A stretch of 64,000 nucleotides of DNA, taken from JAHRAW01 sp963693025 (GTDB taxonomy: Bacteria; Pseudomonadota; Gammaproteobacteria; Arenicellales; Poriferihabitantaceae). The notes under the pieces are model-generated. The model was not told where the DNA came from and made no database searches. It saw only the letters and a list, made by a program, of their open reading frames with translations. Position numbers and translations under genes: made by a program. Numbering within the stretch: the stretch's first letter is position 1; each line of letters begins with the position of its first letter. Positions 56,203 to 64,000 of this stretch are shown here, piece after piece. The stretch spans positions 62,001-126,000 of the forward strand of contig OY843749.1 of assembly GCA_963693025.1 (NCBI GenBank). The letters are read 5' to 3'.

Positions 56203-56211
56203 GAGAAAATC

Positions 56212-56481
56212 ATGGAAACCATCAGCATCAATCAATTCAAGCAAAACCTGAAACGTTTTATCGGGCGGGTCGTTGCCGAGCATTCGCCGATTAAGGTGCG
56301 TAGCGGAGACGAGGAAATTGTCGTGGTCAATGCGCAGGATTGGGAAGGTGAGCGGGAAGATCTGTGCATCTTACATGACAAGGAACTGATGCGGCAACTT
56401 GACGAGTCCGCCAAAACGCATGCCGCGGGAACCGGCTATCGGCCAACCAAGGAAGAAATGGATGAGATCCTTAGTGCTTGA
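56212..56481 (+). CDS. yefM: Phd/YefM-type antitoxin
   Basis: 89 residues with ribosome binding site AGGAGAA. The start METISINQFKQNLKRFIGRV, then VRSGDEEIVVVNAQDWEGER, is the Phd/YefM DNA-binding fold, and the C-terminal part (MRQLDESAKTHAAGTGYRPT) should wrap the toxin. It overlaps the toxin gene by 20 bp. Confidence 0.85.
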   Translation: METISINQFKQNLKRFIGRVVAEHSPIKVRSGDEEIVVVNAQDWEGEREDLCILHDKELMRQLDESAKTHAAGTGYRPTKEEMDEILSA

Positions 56482-56728
56482 GGGAAAGACCTGGGTGCAA
56501 TATGAAAACATGCGGCGTGAAAACAAGAAAACGCATCAGGCGTTGTGCCGCATAATCCAGGAAATACTCCGCGACCCCGTCACCGGCATCGGCAGACCGG
56601 AGCGGTTGAAACATAAAGACGCCGAATTTTGGTCGCGGCGAATCGATCGGAAAAATCGCATCGTCTATCGATACGATGAAGATTACGTTTATGTTCATGG
56701 TATTGGCGGGCATTACGACCGCACTTGA
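56462..56728 (+). CDS. yoeB: Txe/YoeB family toxin (ribosome-dependent mRNA interferase)
   Basis: 88 residues from ATG 56462 inside the antitoxin's 3' end. YoeB marks are TWVQYENMRRENKKTHQALC, IIQEILRDPVTGIGRPERLK, FWSRRIDRKNRIVYRYDEDY and the C-terminal HY in GIGGHYDRT. These hold the usual Glu, Arg, His and Tyr catalytic positions, so the toxin looks intact. The pccA start codon follows 5 bp after its stop, so the toxin may be transcribed with the propionate genes. Confidence 0.85.
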   Translation: MRSLVLEGKTWVQYENMRRENKKTHQALCRIIQEILRDPVTGIGRPERLKHKDAEFWSRRIDRKNRIVYRYDEDYVYVHGIGGHYDRT

Positions 56729-56733
56729 CACGA

Positions 56734-58800
56734 ATGTTCCAAAAAATCCTAATAGCCAACCGCGCTGAAATCGCCTGCCGGATTATCAAGACCGCGCGGC
56801 GGATGGGCATTGCCACGGTGGCGGTGTATTCGGAGGCGGACAGGGATGCGTTGCATGTGCGGTGTGCCGATGAGGCTTTGTGCATTGGGCCCGCGCCTTC
56901 GCAGCAGAGTTATCTCAATGCGGACGCCATCATTGCGGCGTGTCGTGAGAGCGGCGCCGAGGCGGTGCATCCGGGTTATGGGTTTCTGTCCGAGAACGCC
57001 GGTTTTGCGCGTGAACTTGAGCGGGCGGGCATCGTTTTTATCGGGCCCGGCGTTGCCGCCATTGAAGCCATGGGCGACAAAATCGCATCCAAAGCGCTGG
57101 CGCAAAAGGCGGGGGTGAATACCATACCGGGGCATGCGGATGTGGTGGCGGATGCGGCGGAAGCGGTGCGTATTGCCGGGGAAATCGGTTATCCGGTGAT
57201 GCTCAAGGCGAGCGCCGGTGGTGGCGGCAAGGGGATGCGCGTCGCGCGTGACGAGGACGAGGCGTCGGCGGGGTTTGCGCGCGCTTCGGGCGAGGCGCTT
57301 TCCAGTTTCGGCGATGCGCGAATTTTGATTGAGAAGTTTATCGAGCAGCCGCGCCACATAGAAATCCAAATCATCGCCGACTCGCACGGCAACGTGCTCA
57401 CGCTCAACGAGCGCGAATGCTCGATTCAACGGCGCCACCAGAAAGTCATCGAAGAAGCGCCGTCGCCGTTTATCGACGCGCCGACCCGCGCCGCCATGAG
57501 TGAGCAAGCCATCGCGCTGGCGAAGGCGGTCGATTACCGCTCCGCCGGCACGGTCGAGATGGTGGTTGACGGCGCGCGCAATTTTTATTTTCTGGAGATG
57601 AACACGCGCTTGCAAGTCGAGCATCCGGTGACCGAAATGATCACAAACCTCGACTTGGTCGAGTTGATGATTCGCGTCGCCGCCGGCGAAAAACTGCCGC
57701 TCGCGCAATCCGACATCCCCATCAACGGCTGGGCGATGGAAGCCAGAATCTACGCGGAAAACCCGTATCGGAATTTCCTGCCGTCAAGCGGTCGCCTGGT
57801 GCGTTATCTGCCGCCGGATGAAAGCGATGCGCCTGATGACGAACACAATCAAACGAACGGTCGCGTGCGCGTCGATTCCGGCTTTGCCGAGGGCGACGAA
57901 ATCTCCATGTTCTACGACCCGATGATTGCCAAGTTGGTCACCTGGGGCGAAGACCGCGCGGCGGCTATCGCGCGAATGCGCTCGGCGCTCGACCAGTATT
58001 ACATTCGCGGAATCGCCACCAACCAGCCGTTTGTCGCCGCGATTATGGCGCATCCGCGCTTCCAAAAAGGCGACCTGAGCACGGACTTCATCGCGCAGGA
58101 ATATCCCGATGGTTTCGCGCGCGCGGGTGATGCGCAACACGACGCGGACATCGGCGTCTTCGTCGCTATCGCGGCATTGTTGCACGACCGCCTGAGCCGA
58201 CGCGCGGCGACCATCACGGGCCAGTTACCGGGTTATGGGCGCGCCATCAGCCACCACTGGGTGGTCGTCATCGACGGCTGTTATTACCCCGCCGCGGTGA
58301 GCGGAAAGCCGGGGCGGTGGTTGGTTGAATACGCCGGCGCCGACTATGTCATCGAAGACCGATGGCGCGCGACGCAGCCGGTATACCGGTGCGCGGTCAA
58401 CTTTGATGCCGTCAACATGCAATTCGAGCGGCGCGGACACGACTACGACTTGGCTTATGGCGGAAGCCGCGTCACCGCCAAGGTGCTGTCGCCGCGCGCC
58501 GCCGAATTGCACGCCATGATGCCGGTCAAAGCGCCCCCCGACCGCTCGCGCTTCCTGCTGTCGCCGATGCCGGGATTGCTGGTGTCGCTGGCGGCGGAAG
58601 CGGGCGCGAAGGTGGTGGCAGGGCAGGAACTGGCGGTCATCGAGGCGATGAAAATGGAGAATTCATTGCGCGCCGAGCAAGATGGCGTGGTGGAAAAAGT
58701 GCTGGCGGAGCCCGGCACGACCCTCGATGTGGACCAGCCGATTTTGGAATTCGCCCCCAACGCCGCCACCTCAACCGGCGCGAAAAGTGATGGACATTGA
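56734..58800 (+). CDS. pccA: Propionyl-CoA carboxylase, biotin-containing (alpha) subunit
   Basis: 688 residues from ATG 56734. Biotin carboxylase part (about 1-450): QKILIANRAEIACRIIKTAR, MLKASAGGGGKGMRVARDED, HIEIQIIADSHGNVLTLNER, FYFLEMNTRLQVEHPVTEMI. A BT linker domain follows (about 520-600), then the biotinyl domain (about 615-688) with the biotin Lys in VIEAMKMENSLRAEQ. It is paralogous to accC at 3076. Its stop overlaps meaB by 11 bp. It is split from pccB by about 3 kb of foreign genes. Confidence 0.95.
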   Translation: MFQKILIANRAEIACRIIKTARRMGIATVAVYSEADRDALHVRCADEALCIGPAPSQQSYLNADAIIAACRESGAEAVHPGYGFLSENAGFARELERAGIVFIGPGVAAIEAMGDKIASKALAQKAGVNTIPGHADVVADAAEAVRIAGEIGYPVMLKASAGGGGKGMRVARDEDEASAGFARASGEALSSFGDARILIEKFIEQPRHIEIQIIADSHGNVLTLNERECSIQRRHQKVIEEAPSPFIDAPTRAAMSEQAIALAKAVDYRSAGTVEMVVDGARNFYFLEMNTRLQVEHPVTEMITNLDLVELMIRVAAGEKLPLAQSDIPINGWAMEARIYAENPYRNFLPSSGRLVRYLPPDESDAPDDEHNQTNGRVRVDSGFAEGDEISMFYDPMIAKLVTWGEDRAAAIARMRSALDQYYIRGIATNQPFVAAIMAHPRFQKGDLSTDFIAQEYPDGFARAGDAQHDADIGVFVAIAALLHDRLSRRAATITGQLPGYGRAISHHWVVVIDGCYYPAAVSGKPGRWLVEYAGADYVIEDRWRATQPVYRCAVNFDAVNMQFERRGHDYDLAYGGSRVTAKVLSPRAAELHAMMPVKAPPDRSRFLLSPMPGLLVSLAAEAGAKVVAGQELAVIEAMKMENSLRAEQDGVVEKVLAEPGTTLDVDQPILEFAPNAATSTGAKSDGH

Positions 58801-59758
58801 AACCCTGCGCTCGGGCGACCGCCGTGCGCTGGCGCGCGCCATTACGCTCCTCGAATCGACGCGCGCGCAAGACCGCCCGGTGGCCGAGGAGTTGTTGCGT
58901 CAGGCGATGCCGCACACCGGCAACTCGATTCGCATCGGAATCAGCGGCGCACCCGGTGTCGGCAAATCGACCTTCATTGAGGTGTTCGGCAACCGAGCGA
59001 CGGAATGCCAACGGCGCGTGGCGGTGTTGACCATCGACCCGACTTCGTCCGTCAGCGGCGGCTCCATCCTCGGCGACAAAACCCGGATGGAAACGCTGGC
59101 CGCCAATCCGCGCGCGTTCATCCGGCCATCGCCGGCAGGGCAGACCCTCGGCGGCGTCGCCCGGCGAACCCAGGAAGCAATCCTTGCGTGCGAGGCGGCG
59201 GGCTTCGACCTCATCATCGTGGAAACCGTCGGGGTCGGGCAGTCGGAAACGCTGGTCGCCGGTATGACCGACATCTTTCTGGTGATGTTGTCGCCGGCGG
59301 CGGGGGATGACCTGCAAGGCATCAAGCGCGGCATTATGGAATTGGCGGACATCGTGGTCGTCAACAAATGCGACGGCGGTTTGGCAACGCAGGCGTCGGC
59401 GGTCGCGGCGGACATTGCGAATGCGTTGAATTTGATTAAGCCGCGCGTGGCGGCGTGGCGCGCGCCGGTGGTGCTGACCTCGGCGCTGGAAAAGTCCGGC
59501 ATCGATGAAGTGCAACAAAAAATCGATGACTATCGCGGCGTGCTGGAAGCGGACGGAAGCCTGCACGAGCGTCGGCGGCGGCAGGCGAGGGAGTGGTTGT
59601 GGAACGAGACACGCGAGCAGTTGCTGGCGGCGTTGAAGCAAGACGCCGCTGTTGACGAGGCGCTCGAAGGCGTGTTGAAGCAGGTCGGCGAGGGCGCGTT
59701 GCCGGCTTCCATCGCCGCGCGAAAACTGGTTTCAACATTCATGCGCTCGGCGACATGA
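58790..59758 (+). CDS. meaB: Methylmalonyl-CoA mutase-associated GTPase (MeaB/ArgK)
   Basis: 322 residues from ATG 58790, inside the pccA end. G-protein motifs: RIGISGAPGVGKSTFIEVFG, VLTIDPTSSVSGGSILGDKT, FDLIIVETVGVGQSETLVAG, DIVVVNKCDGG. MeaB guards methylmalonyl-CoA mutase and gates cobalamin loading. It overlaps the epimerase gene by 4 bp. Confidence 0.94.
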   Translation: MDIETLRSGDRRALARAITLLESTRAQDRPVAEELLRQAMPHTGNSIRIGISGAPGVGKSTFIEVFGNRATECQRRVAVLTIDPTSSVSGGSILGDKTRMETLAANPRAFIRPSPAGQTLGGVARRTQEAILACEAAGFDLIIVETVGVGQSETLVAGMTDIFLVMLSPAAGDDLQGIKRGIMELADIVVVNKCDGGLATQASAVAADIANALNLIKPRVAAWRAPVVLTSALEKSGIDEVQQKIDDYRGVLEADGSLHERRRRQAREWLWNETREQLLAALKQDAAVDEALEGVLKQVGEGALPASIAARKLVSTFMRSAT

Positions 59759-60159
59759 TCGGCAAACTCAATCATGTTGCGATTGCGGTGCCCGATTTGG
59801 CAGCCGCCGGCGCGCTTTACCGGGACGCTTTCGGCGCTTCCGTGTCGGCGCCGTTGGAGTTGCCCGAGCACGGCGTGACGACCGTTTTTGTGGAGTTGCC
59901 CAACAGCAAAATCGAATTGCTGCACCCGCTTGGCGAGCGCTCGCCCATCGCTAAATTTCTGCAAAAGCATCCGAGCGGCGGCATTCATCATCTGTGTTAT
60001 GAAGTCGATGACATTGAAGCGGCGAGCAAGCGGCTGGCGCGCGCGGGAATGCGAATCCTCGGCGGCGGCGCGCCGGCAATCGGCGCCCACGGCAAGCCGG
60101 TCATCTTCCTGCATCCCGGCGATGCGATGGGAACTCTGATCGAGTTGGAACAAGCCTGA
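59755..60159 (+). CDS. mce: Methylmalonyl-CoA epimerase
   Basis: 134 residues of the vicinal-oxygen-chelate fold: LNHVAIAVPDLAAAGALYRD, EHGVTTVFVELPNSKIELLH, GGIHHLCYEVDDIEAASKRL, with metal His and Glu positions retained, ending in DAMGTLIELEQA. It converts the D isomer made by propionyl-CoA carboxylase into the L form used by the mutase. It is the last gene of the propionate operon. Confidence 0.94.
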   Translation: MIGKLNHVAIAVPDLAAAGALYRDAFGASVSAPLELPEHGVTTVFVELPNSKIELLHPLGERSPIAKFLQKHPSGGIHHLCYEVDDIEAASKRLARAGMRILGGGAPAIGAHGKPVIFLHPGDAMGTLIELEQA

Positions 60160-60187
60160 CGCCTCGCCGCACGATGCCATCGCGGAC

Positions 60188-60916
60188 ATGAGCAATATCG
60201 ACAAAGTCTATGCCGGCAAGTTGGAGCGCGTGGCGGATTTTGTGTTTGACGAGCGCGTGGCGGCGGTCTTCCCCGACATGATCAGCCGCTCGGTGCCCGG
60301 CTATGAAACCGTCGTCGCACTGCTCGGCGTGATTGCCGAACGCTATCATCAACCCGATTCCAACATCTACGACTTGGGCTGCTCGCTGGGCGCGTCGATG
60401 CGCGCAATTCATTCACGAATTGCCGACCCGTCGGCTCGCTTTATCGGCGTCGATAACTCCGCGCCGATGTTGCGGCAATGCCGCGACAATCTGGCGGGTG
60501 TCATCGACGACGCGCGGCTCAGTTTGGTGCATTGCGATGTCAGGGAAGCGGAAGTGAAAGACGCCGCTCTGGTTATCTTGAACTTCACGCTGCAATTTCT
60601 CGACCCCGGCGACCGCCTCGGCTTGCTCGCCCGCATTCACGCCGGCTTGAAACCCGGCGGCGTAGTGGTGCTTTCGGAAAAGGTCTGCTTCGAAGACGCC
60701 GGCGAGGAGCGCATGCAACAAGCGTTGCACGATCAATTCAAAGTCGCCAACGGTTACAGCGACTTGGAGATCGCGCAAAAACGCGCCGCGCTGGAAAATG
60801 TGATGTTGCCGGAGAGCGCGGCGGCGCATTGCGAGCGGTTGCGGCAAGCGGGGTTTTCGCAAGTCAGTCAGTGGTTTCAGGCGTTTAACTTCTGCTCTTT
60901 TATCGCGCATAAATGA
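60188..60916 (+). CDS. cmoA: Carboxy-S-adenosyl-L-methionine synthase
   Basis: 242 residues: FVFDERVAAVFPDMISRSVP, GYETVVALLGVIAERY, IYDLGCSLGASMRAIHSRI as SAM site, FTLQFLDPGDRLGLLARIHA and FQAFNFCSFIAHK at the end. It uses SAM and prephenate to make carboxy-SAM for wobble uridine modification. It overlaps cmoB by 4 bp. Confidence 0.95.
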   Translation: MSNIDKVYAGKLERVADFVFDERVAAVFPDMISRSVPGYETVVALLGVIAERYHQPDSNIYDLGCSLGASMRAIHSRIADPSARFIGVDNSAPMLRQCRDNLAGVIDDARLSLVHCDVREAEVKDAALVILNFTLQFLDPGDRLGLLARIHAGLKPGGVVVLSEKVCFEDAGEERMQQALHDQFKVANGYSDLEIAQKRAALENVMLPESAAAHCERLRQAGFSQVSQWFQAFNFCSFIAHK

Positions 60917-61926
60917 GCGCGAAACCGGAGCCGCCGGCGCAAATGAATTCGCTCGGCGGTTTGCGCCAAGCCCTGGAAGCAAACCGCTTAGGCGCGCTCG
61001 CCGACCCGTTGTTACGCGGCGCGCAACGCGTCTATGAAATAAATCGTCACGGCGACTGGGCAAAGTGGCAACGCACCATCGACCATCTGCCCGCCATCAC
61101 CGCATCGGCTTATGACTTCACCGGTCCGGCGGTGCGCATCGGCGACCGAAAAGATTGCGACCCTGCAACGCGGGCGCATCTTAAACATCTGATGTTGCAA
61201 CTGAAACCTTGGCGCAAGGGTCCGTTTGATTTGTTCGGAATGATGCTCGACAGCGAATGGCGCTCCAACCTCAAGTGGGCTCGCCTGACGGAACACATCG
61301 GCAGTTTGCAAGGTCGCCGTGCGCTCGATGTCGGCTGCGGCAACGGTTATTACCTGTGGCGCATGCTCGGCGACGGCGCAAACATCGCGCTCGGCATCGA
61401 CCCGAGCCAGTTATTCATCGCTCAGTTCAACGCGCTCAAACGCTATTGCTCCGATTGCCCGGCATTCGTGTTGCCGTTGAAAGGCGGGCAGTTTCCGAGC
61501 GGCGGTGATGGCGCCGGCTTCGACACCGTCTTCTCGATGGGCGTGCTATATCACCGCCGCGACCCGCGTGCGCATCTTCGAAAGTTGCTCGCGTGCGCGC
61601 GCCCCGGTGGGGAAGTCATCGTCGAAACCCTGACCGTGGATGGCGACGCCGACACCGTGCTAACCCCCGCGAGCCGCTACGCCAAAATGTGCAACGTCCG
61701 CGCCATCCCCTCGCCGCTGGCGCTGGAAGCGTGGCTGCGACAATCATCGGCAACCGACATCCGCCTGCTCGACATCAACCAAACCACCCCCGAAGAACAG
61801 CGCGTCACCGAATGGATGCAATTTGAATCCCTGACCGATTTCCTCGACCCTGCGAACCCGAATAAAACCATCGAGGGCCACCCCGCCCCGCAACGGGCAA
61901 TTTTCCTCTGCCGAAAGCCCGAATGA
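60913..61926 (+). CDS. cmoB: tRNA U34 carboxymethyltransferase
   Basis: 337 residues: LKPWRKGPFDLFGMMLDSEW, ALDVGCGNGYYLWRMLGDGA, GIDPSQLFIAQFNALKRY, DTVFSMGVLYHRRDPRAHLR and RYAKMCNVRAIPSPLALEAW. CmoB uses carboxy-SAM to form cmo5U in tRNA. The last 250 bp are C/A-rich and switch to G/T-rich just after the stop. Confidence 0.95.
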   Translation: MSAKPEPPAQMNSLGGLRQALEANRLGALADPLLRGAQRVYEINRHGDWAKWQRTIDHLPAITASAYDFTGPAVRIGDRKDCDPATRAHLKHLMLQLKPWRKGPFDLFGMMLDSEWRSNLKWARLTEHIGSLQGRRALDVGCGNGYYLWRMLGDGANIALGIDPSQLFIAQFNALKRYCSDCPAFVLPLKGGQFPSGGDGAGFDTVFSMGVLYHRRDPRAHLRKLLACARPGGEVIVETLTVDGDADTVLTPASRYAKMCNVRAIPSPLALEAWLRQSSATDIRLLDINQTTPEEQRVTEWMQFESLTDFLDPANPNKTIEGHPAPQRAIFLCRKPE

Positions 61927-61996
61927 CGACGCAATTTGTCGCATAGCCGGCGTAAGGTGGCCGAACAAACCACTTCGATCCAATGGCGGGAGAGCG

Positions 61997-63133
61997 ATGA
62001 TGACGACAAAACGGCAGTCCGGGCGGGATGATGTTTTGCCTGTTTCCGGTGGGGTTTATAAGGCGGTTGCAGGCGACCGCAAGGTGGTTCGCGTTGCCAG
62101 GAAGACGCAACCTCATGTTACTCCTCGGTGGACGGAAGAGAAATTATGCGCGGTGTCACCGTTTGTGGTCGAAGGATTGTTCGGGAAGCGGCACTGGGCT
62201 AAGAGATGGGTGAATGAGTTATGTGAAACCGACCCGCAATTTATCCTCCACCTTGCCGACCAGCCGCCCGGCTATGTGCATTTTATTTGTTTGGTTCGGT
62301 TGGCGTTGTTGGAGCGGACGGCGGATGATGCGGATACGGCGGAGTATGCGAAGGTGATTCGCACCACAAGCAAAAAAGCGTTGTTGAAGAAGTTGTTCCC
62401 GACCGGGCCCGGCGGCATGCTGAGTGTGTTGCCCAAATTGCCGGAGAAGCCATTGGCGCAGAAAGATTACTGGCAACTGCAGGACGTGTTGCGATGTGAT
62501 ACGATGCGCAAGCGTTTACGTCACGCCAAGCATGTGCGTAAACTCGACCTTTATCTGGGCGACATACAGGAGCGGCTATACAAAGAATTTTCCGACGGAG
62601 AAGTCATGCTCTGCATCAAAAGCGTCGACGATTATCATCAATTTTGCACGTTTGTCAGGGGGGCGAATCTTCTCGGTCTTAAAATCACCAAGCGTGAACT
62701 CAAGGAAATTAATGAAGTTGCGCGAACAACAAAAAGTATGAAGAAGTTGTCCCAGTGGTTTGTGCGAAAGTTTACCGAGTTGCCGTTTCCACCGCCTCCA
62801 TGGAAGGGGAATGCGATCATCCAACCCGTTCGTTCCCTGGAGGAATTGAAAGCGGTGGGCGAGAAGTTTAAGAACTGTCTGAGAGGCGACGGTTATGTCC
62901 ACAGTGCGGCGATGCGAGGAAGTTATTTCTATGTCTGCGAGTCCCCTCCGGCGGTGATAAGACTGTCAAGCGATGCGCTTTTTGGTTGGGTTCTCGAAGA
63001 AATAAAAGGGGTTCGCAATCGTGAGATTCCATACAATCAACACAATCAAATCAGCCAGGCGTTTCTCGATGCGGGTATTGTACGGAAAGACAATTTTAAT
63101 TGTCTCAATACGCGAAATCATTGGAATTGGTAA
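61997..63133 (+). CDS. Hypothetical protein with PcfJ-like C-terminal part
   Basis: 378 residues. The N-terminal 250 residues are helical and basic with no known domain. The C-terminal part (about 275-350) reads PVRSLEELKAVGEKFKNCLR, a pattern seen in PcfJ-like proteins where a sorting segment is followed by HC/NC; then SYFYVCESPPAVIRLS and LEEIKGVRNREIP, which also match that family in general layout (value, self-check strand, KGxxN). PcfJ-like genes often lie on mobile or accessory DNA and their role is unknown. It follows cmoB by 70 bp in an accessory stretch. Confidence 0.55.
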   Translation: MMTTKRQSGRDDVLPVSGGVYKAVAGDRKVVRVARKTQPHVTPRWTEEKLCAVSPFVVEGLFGKRHWAKRWVNELCETDPQFILHLADQPPGYVHFICLVRLALLERTADDADTAEYAKVIRTTSKKALLKKLFPTGPGGMLSVLPKLPEKPLAQKDYWQLQDVLRCDTMRKRLRHAKHVRKLDLYLGDIQERLYKEFSDGEVMLCIKSVDDYHQFCTFVRGANLLGLKITKRELKEINEVARTTKSMKKLSQWFVRKFTELPFPPPPWKGNAIIQPVRSLEELKAVGEKFKNCLRGDGYVHSAAMRGSYFYVCESPPAVIRLSSDALFGWVLEEIKGVRNREIPYNQHNQISQAFLDAGIVRKDNFNCLNTRNHWNW

Positions 63134-63187
63134 CGGCAAGTTGTTACTGACCTAAACGACCATAACCAACACAAACGAGAAACCAAA

Positions 63188-64000
63188 ATGACAACACGAC
63201 TATCCAAATCAAAAATCCTGTCCGGGTTGCAATGCGAGAAGCGGTTGTGGCTTGAGGTTCATCAGCCGGAGTTGAAGAACGTGCCGGCGGGGGTTGAGCG
63301 GGCGTTTGCCGTCGGGCATGCGGTCAACGATGTGGCGCAGTCGTTGCACGAGGGCGGTCACTTGGTTGGGTTTGATGGCGGGATTACGGGCGCGCTTGCC
63401 GAGACTGAGCGCGTTCTTGAAGCGTCGCCCGATGCGACGCTCTTTGAAGCGACTTTTACGCACAAGGGCGTGGTGGTCAGGGCGGATATTCTGAAGAAGG
63501 GCGCGCGCGGATATGAATTGATTGAAGTCAAATCGAGTGGCAGCGTGAAGGAGCCGTATTACGCCGACTGCGCCGTGCAGGTTTGGGTGTTGGAAGGTTG
63601 CGGACTGCCGGTTGAGCGCGTGCAACTGGCGCACATCGACACGCAGTTTGTCTATGGCGGCGACGGCGATTACCGCGGGTTGTTGTGTTATAACGAGTTG
63701 GATGCGGACATCGCCGATGTAAAAAAGGAAGTGCCGAAATGGGTGAGTCAATTCCACTGGGTTCTGAATGGAAGGAAGCCGAACATCGCAACCGGCGAGC
63801 ACTGCAACTCGCCATACCCATGCCCGTTCATCGAGCATTGCTCGGAGCCGGGTGCGGAGTATCCGGTGAGTTGTTTGCCGCGCGGCGGGCAAGTCGTCAA
63901 AGAACTCGAAGCGGAAGACATCAAAGACATCCGCGACATACCGCCGGGGCGGCTGACGAATGCGATTCAGGAATGGGTGCGCAGGGTGACCGTGGCGGGC
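63188..64000 (+). CDS. DUF2779 family nuclease-like protein, N-terminal part (cut by window edge)
   Basis: 271 residues visible, open at the right edge. The start TTRLSKSKILSGLQCEKRLW is the standard opening of DUF2779/Cas4-like proteins. A RecB-type PD-(D/E)xK core follows: VVVRADILKKGARGYELIEV with KSSGSVKEPYYADCAVQVWV. Cysteines at GLQCEK and in EHCNSPYPCPFIEHCSEP suit a 4Fe-4S cluster. The missing C-terminus normally carries an RNase H-like exonuclease domain. Such genes act in DNA processing or defence, but none has a settled function. Confidence 0.8.
   Translation, partial: MTTRLSKSKILSGLQCEKRLWLEVHQPELKNVPAGVERAFAVGHAVNDVAQSLHEGGHLVGFDGGITGALAETERVLEASPDATLFEATFTHKGVVVRADILKKGARGYELIEVKSSGSVKEPYYADCAVQVWVLEGCGLPVERVQLAHIDTQFVYGGDGDYRGLLCYNELDADIADVKKEVPKWVSQFHWVLNGRKPNIATGEHCNSPYPCPFIEHCSEPGAEYPVSCLPRGGQVVKELEAEDIKDIRDIPPGRLTNAIQEWVRRVTVAG

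Overview
The window is GC-rich chromosomal DNA from a proteobacterium, most likely an uncultivated or little-studied gammaproteobacterium. The gammaproteobacterial signs are accB-accC followed by a DUF3426 protein and, after a short gap, fis-purH-purD; the cmoA-cmoB pair; a tail-specific protease Prc; AvtA; and an Asd of the E. coli type. No rRNA, tRNA, CRISPR array, transposase or integrase was seen. The ends cut through a sulfite/nitrite reductase (left) and a DUF2779 nuclease-like gene (right).

Layout. 1-1.9 kb: siroheme reductase divergent from an Lrp/AsnC regulator. 2-11 kb: aroQ, accBC, DUF3426 protein, two small unknown genes on the other strand, fis, purH, a DUF2628-like membrane protein, purD. 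11.3-16.8 kb: prmC convergent with a minus-strand run asd, serA-like, serC, DUF1015 (serine and aspartate-family biosynthesis). 17-20.2 kb: rpsO-pnp and a shortened RodZ-like gene. 20.6-22.3 kb: four tandem genes for NHLP-leader-type RiPP precursors with Ser/Thr/Cys/Gly-rich cores, bracketed by a duplicated 3' end of mobA. 22.3-25.2 kb: mobA and a tungstate ABC transporter. 25.3-31.2 kb: ppc, lepA, lepB. 31.2-33 kb: a GT-C-type membrane glycosyltransferase whose start lies behind a C9 tract. 33.3-37.5 kb: archaeal-type phosphoglycerate mutase overlapping a 2-phosphoglycerate kinase, then avtA. 37.6-46.6 kb: Prc, an ABC-exporter-like protein with a ruined ATPase domain, a cNMP-binding protein, a class III cyclase, a disulfide oxidoreductase and a TVP38 membrane protein. 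46.6-48.2 kb: small membrane protein and icd. 48.8-60.2 kb: a LOG protein, then a propionate/methylmalonyl-CoA operon (mcm, pccB, pccA, meaB, mce) that contains AT-rich guests: an unknown gene, a restriction-modification pair, a HicB-like gene and YefM-YoeB. 60.2-64 kb: cmoAB, a PcfJ-like gene and the DUF2779 gene.

How the parts work together. Most genes are central metabolism and translation. The propionate genes form a complete route from propionyl-CoA to succinyl-CoA. mobA with TupABC-like genes suggests uptake of tungstate or molybdate for pterin cofactors. The cyclase, cNMP-binding protein and degenerate ABC protein look like one signalling-membrane module.

Two genome-scale patterns stand out. 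A structured palindromic element of about 200 bp (MITE-like, inverted ends CGTCATTCTCGAG / CTCGAGAATGACG) occurs about ten times, in both orientations, alone, in tandem or truncated. In addition, the + strand repeatedly flips from very C/A-rich to very G/T-rich at gene borders or insertion points, regardless of gene direction.
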